A stretch of 50,515 bases of DNA from an uncultured Ignavibacteriota bacterium (GTDB lineage Bacteria > Bacteroidota > Ignavibacteria > UBA10030 > UBA8401). Shown piece after piece: positions 39,823 through 47,790 of this stretch. Numbering within the stretch: position 1 is the first letter of the stretch; each line of letters starts with the position of its first letter. The notes under the pieces are model-generated. The model was not told the origin of the DNA and searched no databases. It saw only the letters and a list, made by a program, of their open reading frames with translations. Both the position numbers and the translations under genes were made by a program. Where the stretch lies: NCBI GenBank assembly GCA_903861125.1, contig CAIOTF010000052.1:1-50515 (forward strand), written 5' to 3'.

Positions 39823-41344
39823 CGATCCTCCAAAAGAGTGCTAGGTAGGGATGCTGAAAATGAATTCCGATGCGAAGGCTTTCATTCACGGCATACAGAA
39901 GACCGAAATCGAAATCAACGGTCCGTTCTTCCCCATCGAGTCCGTCTATGATAAACGGCGTTTCGCGCAGATAGTCTTTAATGACCTGATTCAGCGTGCG
40001 GTAACGGTATCCGTTATCCGCCCAGATATTGGCGGCAAGTTTAAGGTCTTTCATCAGATCATATTCGAACGCAGCCCAGAAACGAAATGGTACTTTACCA
40101 AGATTGTCTGATGACCATTTATATCCTGATGCCAATACTTCGTCCCTGTATATCGGGAGCGTATTTGTTCGGAATCCAAGATGGTAACCCATTTCGCCCC
40201 TGCCGGATTCCAGGGTCCACCGGTGAGAAAGGACGATATAGAATTCGGCATAGAAATTTTTCTTGTACGATTTGGAAAGTGCATCGGAGATTGAAAAGGT
40301 TGAGGGAAGTTCGTTGATCGCTTTTCCGCCGACCTTATCCTCTTTAATGAAACGGGCATATTTCGAGATCACCGATGTCATGTCGTGATGGCTGTACATA
40401 TCCATGCCGACAGCCGCAGCAATCCGATTTGTGGCTGTACGCTGAGTGTAGAACTGAATGATCGGCTGAAGGTTCAGGTCGCCGGAAAAATTATTGCCGA
40501 ACGATGTCCGGACCATAAACCGGTCGGTGAATCCGTATCCGAGCGAGAGTGCACTGATATAAAGCGAATTCGGTTCAAGAGGAAATGCCGTCGGATCGAA
40601 AAAAATATCTGTCAGTACTACATTGCCGCGATAGAATGTCTTTTTTTCTTCAGCCCATTGAACAAGTCTTCCGCCGTGATAGCGGTTCATTGTCTGAATA
40701 TCTCTTTTGTCCACAATAACATCTCCGTATTTGGACCGAAGTGTGATATCCTCAACCGATTCTTTTAAGACCGGACCTACATACCGGCTGCCGTCCCGTT
40801 TCGTGATCTCTGCCGTCTCTTCCAGAATATCTTTGGCAGGGATATTTAATACGCCGTCCACAGTTTCAATGCTGCATATTCCACTGTCTATCCGAGCTAT
40901 TACTCCTTGAATGATGTTCCCGTCTACAAGGTGGAACCGTTTGGACATTCCTATTTCCAGAAATTCAGCAATGATCAGAGCCTGTTGTTTGCTTTGAACG
41001 GTACTCTGCGGCAAAACAATAGTGTTTTGCTGCTGAACTGGAGGTGGTGTCTGTATAGGAACGCTGACTGGTGCTGCAGTTTGATTGGCTTCCAACGGTA
41101 TCGGAGGATTACTACTTTGAAATAACTGTATGAGAGCCGCTGCATCCTTCCGGGAAAGATTATTCATCGGACCGCCCCATTTTTGCGCGAGGTAATCGGA
41201 CAGCGTCTGCATCGTGAAACCGTGTTCAACGGCCAACGAACGGATCGCGTCTGCCTGCGCGGGAAGGATGTGATCATCCTGTGCACACACGTTGGTGAAT
41301 GCTGCCGTTACGATGAAAAGAAATACTATAATTTTTGCTTTCAT
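39812..41344 (-). CDS. Outer-membrane beta-barrel-like protein with two small beta-rich domains
   Basis: This 510-residue protein has a signal peptide (MKAKIIVFLFIVTAAFTNVCA), a helical N-terminal segment, a Pro/Gln-rich linker (about 85-115), then two related beta-rich segments: EIGMSKRFHLVDGNIIQGVI, then ICSIETVDGVLNIPAKDIL, and EITKRDGSRYVGPVLK, then DITLRSKYGDVIVDKRDI. A C-terminal strand-rich region with many aromatics ends ...LALFWRIVEF, with a terminal Phe as in outer-membrane barrels. The beta segments suggest small Sm-like or SH3-like barrels. It is the first gene of the five-gene envelope cluster. Function is unknown. Confidence 0.8.
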   Translation of the reverse strand: MKAKIIVFLFIVTAAFTNVCAQDDHILPAQADAIRSLAVEHGFTMQTLSDYLAQKWGGPMNNLSRKDAAALIQLFQSSNPPIPLEANQTAAPVSVPIQTPPPVQQQNTIVLPQSTVQSKQQALIIAEFLEIGMSKRFHLVDGNIIQGVIARIDSGICSIETVDGVLNIPAKDILEETAEITKRDGSRYVGPVLKESVEDITLRSKYGDVIVDKRDIQTMNRYHGGRLVQWAEEKKTFYRGNVVLTDIFFDPTAFPLEPNSLYISALSLGYGFTDRFMVRTSFGNNFSGDLNLQPIIQFYTQRTATNRIAAAVGMDMYSHHDMTSVISKYARFIKEDKVGGKAINELPSTFSISDALSKSYKKNFYAEFYIVLSHRWTLESGRGEMGYHLGFRTNTLPIYRDEVLASGYKWSSDNLGKVPFRFWAAFEYDLMKDLKLAANIWADNGYRYRTLNQVIKDYLRETPFIIDGLDGEERTVDFDFGLLYAVNESLRIGIHFQHPYLALFWRIVEF

Positions 41345-41640
41345 GCAGACCTCCTTGGAAAGAATTACTTCACTGCCGACAATTCAACAACATAAGAAAA
41401 TGAAGAATCTCTGGCATACAGTACATTGACTGCTGACGCTTTGCCGAATATTCTTGATACCAATTGAATATGGTACGGCTAATACAAAATAATATTGTCT
41501 GTATTGCTCTGCGTGAAGATAGATAATGGAGGATACATATGCAAACCAATAAAAACGGCTCACAGCAAAGTGTTTTTCAATGAGAATTTATACACTCTGT
41601 CGTAGTCCATGTTCTGATGGCCGATAGGAAGGAAGAAATT
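41345..41640. other. Intergenic region between envelope cluster and metallophosphoesterase
   Basis: No gene, repeat or strong terminator stands out in these 296 bases. The region is AT-rich and must hold the promoter of the five-gene envelope cluster downstream on the minus strand, as well as the end of the kinase/phosphoesterase transcript. Confidence 0.4.
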
Positions 41641-42342
41641 TTACATACCATACATCAACCGGTTCCCCAGTTCTTCCGGAAGTTTTGCGGCGTAGATCTT
41701 GTCGGCGGCTTTTTGGATATCATACTGCGAACGGATCAGTTCATATTCCCATGCCGACGAATCGAAAATTCCGAATGCAAGTTTCGGATTTCCGTCGCGC
41801 GGCTGTCCGACACTGCCGACATTGATGAGAAATTGTTCGTCCGGTGTAATTAATTTTGCCCGGCCATGATGCGAGAAGATACCGGGAACGTGCGTATGAC
41901 CGATGAAACAGATCTTTTCCTTAAAATGATCCAACGCAGAATCGGCATCATCGTTATCAATAACATAGTCCCACGCTTCCGGTGAATCCGGTGAGGAGTG
42001 GACGAAGAGGATCTGTTCTTTCCGTTCCACCATCGGAAGTGATAACAAATAGGACTTGCTTTCCGCCGTCAATTGCTCGGCGGTCCAAAAGACCGCTTTC
42101 CGTGCGATCGCATTAAAGTCGTGCGCCTGCGCCGTATCAAGTGCGGCCGCATCATGATTTCCCAACACAACCGCAGCACTTCGTGACCGGACAATGTCGA
42201 CACATTCGTTGGGATTGGCACCATAACCGACAATATCGCCGAGACAGATGATCTCATCGACATTTTTTTCATCGATGATGGTGAGCGCTTTCGTCAGCGC
42301 TTCAAGATTGGAATGGATATCAGAAATGATTGCGTATTTCAT
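41641..42342 (-). CDS. Calcineurin-like metallophosphoesterase
   Basis: This 233-residue protein has the full set of metallophosphoesterase motifs: DIHSN, GDIVGYG, GNHDAA, VHSSP, and GHTH. It resembles the YfcE/MJ0936 subgroup of small phosphodiesterases. It has no signal peptide. It is 6 bp downstream of the third (distal) Ser/Thr kinase gene on the same strand, so it is probably co-expressed with the kinases. Whether it reverses kinase action or works on nucleotides or cyclic diesters cannot be decided from sequence. Confidence 0.93.
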   Translation of the reverse strand: MKYAIISDIHSNLEALTKALTIIDEKNVDEIICLGDIVGYGANPNECVDIVRSRSAAVVLGNHDAAALDTAQAHDFNAIARKAVFWTAEQLTAESKSYLLSLPMVERKEQILFVHSSPDSPEAWDYVIDNDDADSALDHFKEKICFIGHTHVPGIFSHHGRAKLITPDEQFLINVGSVGQPRDGNPKLAFGIFDSSAWEYELIRSQYDIQKAADKIYAAKLPEELGNRLMYGM

Positions 42343-42348
42343 AGAGAT

Positions 42349-44994
42349 TTATTTTTGATCTTCTGTTAATATGACAACATCCGACCTCTGGTCCCCGCGC
42401 GTGACGATCACGGATTTGCCGTCCGGCGTCCACGCGAATGAGGTGATGAAATAATCGTCAAAATGGGTAAATTGTTTTTGTGGTCCTCCGTCGATCGAAC
42501 GGGTATAAATATTCGACACTCCGTCCGTAGTCACCACAAAACTGATCTCATTCGATCCCGGTCTGGCAAGAATATATTGTGCCGTAAATTTCGGAAGATC
42601 AAAGAGAAGTTGCGGTGTTCCCCCTGCAAGCGATATTGTGAACAAAGAATTCCGTTTATCATCCAAAGAAGCAAACACCACGGAAGTTCCATCATTGGAT
42701 ATTGCCGGACTGTTTCCATTGATCGTTGTAACATCCATCCTTTCGCCTCCAGCGGCAGGTATTTTCATAATCGTATTCGGACCGCGAAACCATGAATCAA
42801 AAATAATCCATTTCCCCGAACGGTCAAACACCGGACGGTAATCTTCCGCATCTTTCGTCATTTGTTTTAGACCTGTTCCATCGGCATGAATGGTCCAAAT
42901 ATTCGGTATGCCGGCCCTATTTGAATTGAATACCAACATGCTGCCATCCGGTGAAATTGAAATTTGCTGCTCGGCATTTTCATCGAATGTAATTTGTTTC
43001 TGATCTTCGCCGTTCAGTCCGATGGACCAAATATCATATGAACCGCCCTGCCGAGAAGCATAATAAACAGTATTGTCTTTACTCACGGCCAATCCGAGTA
43101 AACCGTCATCCCGTAATGTCGTTATTTTTTTCACATGTTTCGAATCGCCATTCGGGACATAGTACAGATACATCTCCCGTTCATTTTGTACGGTGCAGAT
43201 TTTCTTCATATCTCCCGTGACCGTTGTTCCTCCATAATCATTCAGGTCATTCGTAATTTTTCGGGTATCCCCGGAAGGATAGGAGACAAAAAATAACTGA
43301 TTCGAAAATGCCTTAAGATCAAATCCTTCCAATATCAGACCCTTGCCATCGGATAACCATTGCACTTTTCTGATGACTTCCCACTTTTGTTTTGAGAGCG
43401 GCTCTACTTTCCCGGTTACTGCATCAACACCGATCACCTCATGATGAAAACCATCTTTCCAAAGTCCGAGGGCAACGGCAATGATATTACTCTTCGGCGA
43501 CCATGAGGGAGCGCCGCTGATCCATTTATCCCCTTTATATGCAACAATATCTTTTTGCTGCGAACCGTCAGCCGAAGCAACAACAAGGGCAAAATTTCCC
43601 GAGACAGGATAGAGACGGTTAAAGGCAATCCGGCTCTTATCCGGCGAGAATGTGACCGGACCCTGAACATCCGATATTATTTTTATCGGATTACCGCCAA
43701 GCACAGGAATTTTATATAACGAAACATCGGTTGTTTTTTCATCGCTCATCCGATAAAAAATGAAATTACCATCCTCAGAAAATACCGGATCGCCGATGAA
43801 ATTATCCTGCGGAGTTTTGATCTGAATATTGCTGGATGTGGCAAGCTGGCGCACCCAGAGCGAATATTTCCCTTTATCAAATTGTGAATAGCTGATGTAC
43901 CTGCTGTCGGGAGAAATTGCTGCACTCTGGATCTTTCCGGTTGATGTGATCCGGCTGAACTGGAACGAAGAAAATGTTCTATTTTCATGAGGAAGAAAGA
44001 ACATCATTCCTGCAATGACGAAAATAACAATGCCTAATCCGATTCCTCCGTACAACAAGATTCTTTTCTGTTTTACCGGTCCGGCCTTTACGTGCTGCGT
44101 TTCCGATTGCTTCGGCTGCGATGCCGTATCCGCAGCGAATTTTTGATATTCGCCGGAAAAGGCAGGGCGATTGACGCGCGAGCTCTGTTTTTTTAATCTT
44201 CTCAGATCGCGAATGATATCGGACATATGCTGAAACCGGTCGTCCGGATTTTTTTCCAGTGCAGTCTTTAGCAGGAAGTTCAATTCAGCCGGAGCATCCG
44301 GGACATATTTTTGAATGGTCTCGGGATCTTCGTTGATGATGGAATACATCATTGCCGCTTCGTGTTCGCCGCGGAACGGAAGACGTCCGGAAAGCATCTC
44401 GAAGAACAATACACCGAATGCGAAGATATCGGAACGGGGATCGACATTGCCTCCCTGCATCTGTTCCGGCGCCATGTAGGCAAGCGTGCCGACGGTACTC
44501 GATGTGCGGGTAAGTTTCAATGAACCTTTCAGTTTTGCCAGACCAAAATCCATCACCTTTATCTGGTTCTTGGAATTGATCATAATGTTATCGGCTTTAA
44601 TATCCCGGTGGACAATTCCTTTGCTGTGTGCTTCTTCCAATGCTTCAGCAATTTGGATCGCGTAATCAATCGCCGTATCAATTTTGATCTGTCCTTTTTG
44701 AATTGTCTCGCGGATCGTGGCCCCTTCAACAAGTTCCATCACAATAAACTGCTTCCCATCCTCTTCACGAACGTCATGGATCACGCAAATGTTTGGATGG
44801 TTGAGAACCCCGGCGGCCTGCGCTTCCTGAAGGAACCGTGATTGCTCTGTTGTTCCTTTTGCAAGATGATGCGGCAGAAATTTAAGGGCAACGATGCGGT
44901 TCAACTTTGTATCCTGGGCCTTATAGACCACCCCCATGCCACCTTCGCCGATATGCTCAAGAATGGTGTATTGCCCGATTGTTTGACCTGTCAT
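42349..44994 (-). CDS. Transmembrane Ser/Thr protein kinase with C-terminal TolB-like beta-propeller (paralogue 1)
   Basis: This 881-residue protein (ATG at 44994, with TGAGGA upstream) has a PknB-type kinase domain (about 5-265): GEGGMGVVYKAQD, ALKFLP, IVHRDIKADNIM, MDFGLAKL, and an activation segment with SSTVGTLAYMAPEQM. One membrane helix (about 315-338) separates it from a periplasmic beta-propeller of repeated SPDxxxIxY or SPDGSMLVF units (TolB/PD40-like). All catalytic residues look intact. It is the most distal of three tandem paralogues and lies 22 bp from the second. The propeller probably binds an extracellular or envelope ligand. Confidence 0.93.
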   Translation of the reverse strand: MTGQTIGQYTILEHIGEGGMGVVYKAQDTKLNRIVALKFLPHHLAKGTTEQSRFLQEAQAAGVLNHPNICVIHDVREEDGKQFIVMELVEGATIRETIQKGQIKIDTAIDYAIQIAEALEEAHSKGIVHRDIKADNIMINSKNQIKVMDFGLAKLKGSLKLTRTSSTVGTLAYMAPEQMQGGNVDPRSDIFAFGVLFFEMLSGRLPFRGEHEAAMMYSIINEDPETIQKYVPDAPAELNFLLKTALEKNPDDRFQHMSDIIRDLRRLKKQSSRVNRPAFSGEYQKFAADTASQPKQSETQHVKAGPVKQKRILLYGGIGLGIVIFVIAGMMFFLPHENRTFSSFQFSRITSTGKIQSAAISPDSRYISYSQFDKGKYSLWVRQLATSSNIQIKTPQDNFIGDPVFSEDGNFIFYRMSDEKTTDVSLYKIPVLGGNPIKIISDVQGPVTFSPDKSRIAFNRLYPVSGNFALVVASADGSQQKDIVAYKGDKWISGAPSWSPKSNIIAVALGLWKDGFHHEVIGVDAVTGKVEPLSKQKWEVIRKVQWLSDGKGLILEGFDLKAFSNQLFFVSYPSGDTRKITNDLNDYGGTTVTGDMKKICTVQNEREMYLYYVPNGDSKHVKKITTLRDDGLLGLAVSKDNTVYYASRQGGSYDIWSIGLNGEDQKQITFDENAEQQISISPDGSMLVFNSNRAGIPNIWTIHADGTGLKQMTKDAEDYRPVFDRSGKWIIFDSWFRGPNTIMKIPAAGGERMDVTTINGNSPAISNDGTSVVFASLDDKRNSLFTISLAGGTPQLLFDLPKFTAQYILARPGSNEISFVVTTDGVSNIYTRSIDGGPQKQFTHFDDYFITSFAWTPDGKSVIVTRGDQRSDVVILTEDQK

Positions 44995-45015
44995 TATTTC
45001 CTCATTGAACAAATA

Positions 45016-47640
45016 TTATTGTTGAGCTTTATCAGCATCGGTCAGCAACACGATATCCGAGTTGCTTTCACCCCGCGCAACTATTAATTTACGTCCGTCA
45101 CGTGTCCAATCAAACGAAAAAATACGACCGGATTTGAAATCTGTGACTTGTTTCGGTTTTCCGCCGGCAGCCGGTACGGTCCAGATATTGGAGACATCAT
45201 TCTTTGTGTCGATATGAGCAAAACCCTTACCGTCCGGAGTCCAGCACGAGATTCCGTACTGATAGTCGATCTCATTGATCACCTGCCGCGTACTTAGGGA
45301 GATGACGGCAAGTTTCTGCTTCTGTTCATCATTAAAATAAATATATGCGAGCGATTGACCGTCCGGCGAGATGGCGTATGTTTGTACATGCTTCGTCGTC
45401 AATAATTGCGTGCTGTCTCCGTTCACCGTCATTTTCCAGATCGAAGATGCACTATCACCGAACGAACCGTAAACGATCCAGCGGCCGTCGGACGTTACAC
45501 TGGGTTCGATGTCGTAATTTCCATGAGTAAGTTGTTTCACATTTGAACCGCTGACATCACATTTCCAGATATTGAACGAGCCGCTCCTGTTCGATGAAAA
45601 GACGATGGTATTCCGGCCGGGTATGGCATGAGGAGTACGATCGACAAATGCTCCGGATGTGATCTGCGTTTCTGTTCCCCCTTTGCCATTTGTCATCCAG
45701 ATATTGTCATAGCCGCCGGATTGAGAAGAATAGATAATCTGATCATCATTCAGCCAACGGACTCCTTTCATGCCGTCATGTTTCTTTGTTCCTTCCGTGA
45801 GCGGTTGTGCAGAAGCAGCGGCATTATTCGATACAATAAAGAGATTCGAATATGATTCCGGTTCGATGGCGGCAAGCTGTTTCGATTTATTATCCATGGA
45901 AGAAAATGCATAGCCATTTAAATTGTTCGTAAGTTTTTTTGCGATCCCCTCTTTAATCGGGAAATACCATAATTGCGGTGAATCAAAACTCGACTGATCA
46001 TCCGCAGCGGTCACCACCAATCCCTTGCAATGTTCCATCCAATTGATGCTCCGAAGCGTAAGCCATTTTTGCCCGGCCGGCAGTATCTCTTTCTGCTCAT
46101 CCATGGAATAGATGAGGATTCTGTGGTTCATAAAACTTCCCGATCGCCCTTCGATCAACGCAACGTATTTTCCGTCGGGCGACCATGCCGCATCATCAAA
46201 ATGGCCCGGCGTGCGACGGGTTAACAGAATTTTCTTCCCCGAACCATCCGCATCGGCCACCGCAAGATACGTATCCGTTTCCGCGGAATCGGTGATGAAT
46301 GCGTATCTCTTCCCGTCGGGAGAGAATGAAATGCGGGAATTAACATGGGGCATGATCATCTTTGGATTACCGCCGAGAATCGAAATCTGATAGAGATCAA
46401 TTTTGTTCGTACCGTGTTTCATGATGAGAAAATAGAGGAAATCACCATTGGGCGAAAAGGTGAGGCCACCGATTAAATCTTCGGATGGCTGCGTGATCGC
46501 AATATTATTGGTGGTCGAAACTTGTCTGATCCAAAGATTATTTTTTTCTTTTTCGAAACGGACATACGCTACATATCTTCCGTCCGGCGAAACAGCAACG
46601 TCGGATGCTTTGCCGTCGGTCGTCAGCCGTGTCAGTTTCATGTTACTGAACGGAGCGGTTTCATTACCCTTAACGAGCACTTGGGAATAGATTCCGTACG
46701 CGATCAATACAATAACGATTGCGATCCCGGACCGGATGAACAGGGTATTCTTCGCTGCCGGTTCCGCTTTTTGCACCGGAATATTTTGCGTAGAATCCGC
46801 GGGAGTAATCGGAATAATCTTCGAGACTCTCGACGTTTGTTTTTTCGTTCTGCGAAGGTCAACAACCATATCATCAACCGAGTGGTACCGCACCGCGGGG
46901 TCTTTCTCAAGCGCTTTGTCGAATATCTGCTGCAATCCGGCAGATGCATCAGGAATGTATTTCGTGATCGATTCAGGTTCTTCGTTCACAATAGAGTAGA
47001 GCAGTGCTGCTTCATGCTCACCGCGGAAGGGAAATTTTCCTGTCAGCATTTCGAATAAGAGTACACCAAACGAAAAGATATCGCTCCGCTGGTCAACCTC
47101 GCCTCCCTGAATCTGTTCGGGAGCCATATAGGCCAATGTGCCTACGGTGCTTGAAGTTCGTGTAAGTTTGAGCGATCCTTTCAATTTCGCCAGCCCAAAA
47201 TCCATTACTTTAATCTGTCCTTTGGACGTGAGCATGATATTATCCGCTTTCACATCGCGGTGGACGATCCCTTTTGAGTGCGCCTCATGCAGTGCGTCGC
47301 CGATCTGGATGGCGATGGAAACCGCGTCATCAACTTTCTGATACGGCACTTTTTCGCGCAATGTTCCGCCGTCGATATACTCCATCACGATAAAGAGATT
47401 CCCGTCCACTTCGTCAACGCCATGGATCGTGCAGATATTGGGATGATTCAGCGCAGCGGCCGCTTTTGCTTCCTGCGTGAAGCGCGCTTTTGTTTCGGCA
47501 TTGACCGTAGCGTGTGCGGGAAGAAACTTGAGTGCGACGAACCGGTCAAGTTTTGTGTCATGGGCTTTGTACACCACTCCCATCCCACCTTCGCCTAACT
47601 TTTCAAGAATCTTGTAGTGCAAAATTGTTTGTCCAATCAT
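45016..47640 (-). CDS. Transmembrane Ser/Thr protein kinase with C-terminal TolB-like beta-propeller (paralogue 2)
   Basis: This 874-residue protein starts at the ATG at 47640 with GAGGAGT upstream. Kinase motifs are GEGGMGVVYKAHD, ALKFLP, IVHRDVKADNIM, MDFGLAKL, and SSTVGTLAYMAPEQI. A membrane helix lies at about 300-325 (FIRSGIAIVIVLIAYGIYS). The C-terminal part has repeated SPDGRYVAY, SPDGKRYAF, SPDGKYVAL and similar blades. It is closer to paralogue 1 in the kinase core (ADNIM) than to paralogue 3 (PENIM). Its 5' leader resembles that of paralogue 3. It probably belongs to the same transcriptional unit as paralogue 1. Confidence 0.93.
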   Translation of the reverse strand: MIGQTILHYKILEKLGEGGMGVVYKAHDTKLDRFVALKFLPAHATVNAETKARFTQEAKAAAALNHPNICTIHGVDEVDGNLFIVMEYIDGGTLREKVPYQKVDDAVSIAIQIGDALHEAHSKGIVHRDVKADNIMLTSKGQIKVMDFGLAKLKGSLKLTRTSSTVGTLAYMAPEQIQGGEVDQRSDIFSFGVLLFEMLTGKFPFRGEHEAALLYSIVNEEPESITKYIPDASAGLQQIFDKALEKDPAVRYHSVDDMVVDLRRTKKQTSRVSKIIPITPADSTQNIPVQKAEPAAKNTLFIRSGIAIVIVLIAYGIYSQVLVKGNETAPFSNMKLTRLTTDGKASDVAVSPDGRYVAYVRFEKEKNNLWIRQVSTTNNIAITQPSEDLIGGLTFSPNGDFLYFLIMKHGTNKIDLYQISILGGNPKMIMPHVNSRISFSPDGKRYAFITDSAETDTYLAVADADGSGKKILLTRRTPGHFDDAAWSPDGKYVALIEGRSGSFMNHRILIYSMDEQKEILPAGQKWLTLRSINWMEHCKGLVVTAADDQSSFDSPQLWYFPIKEGIAKKLTNNLNGYAFSSMDNKSKQLAAIEPESYSNLFIVSNNAAASAQPLTEGTKKHDGMKGVRWLNDDQIIYSSQSGGYDNIWMTNGKGGTETQITSGAFVDRTPHAIPGRNTIVFSSNRSGSFNIWKCDVSGSNVKQLTHGNYDIEPSVTSDGRWIVYGSFGDSASSIWKMTVNGDSTQLLTTKHVQTYAISPDGQSLAYIYFNDEQKQKLAVISLSTRQVINEIDYQYGISCWTPDGKGFAHIDTKNDVSNIWTVPAAGGKPKQVTDFKSGRIFSFDWTRDGRKLIVARGESNSDIVLLTDADKAQQ

Positions 47641-47790
47641 AATTTTACTCCTCTAGGTCCCGCTTAAAAACAACGGTAAATTCAAAATCACTTCCACTCG
47701 TAAAAAACACTCGCGGGTGAATTGGAATTTGATCGATCATACGACTTCTTCATTTATTGATTGATTCATTGAAAACATGCCATCACTGGA
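47641..47790 (-). promoter_or_regulatory. Leader of the second kinase gene with degenerate copy of the hairpin upstream of the third
   Basis: At about 47658-47678 the plus-strand sequence (TCCCGCT, A-rich spacer, ACGG) resembles the hairpin before the third kinase gene (TCCCGCT-AAAAAAC-AGCGGGA at 50495-50515), but the second arm is partly lost. On the minus strand it lies 18 bp before the ATG. The remaining part of the gap has no other feature that I recognise; it probably contains the promoter. Confidence 0.5.
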
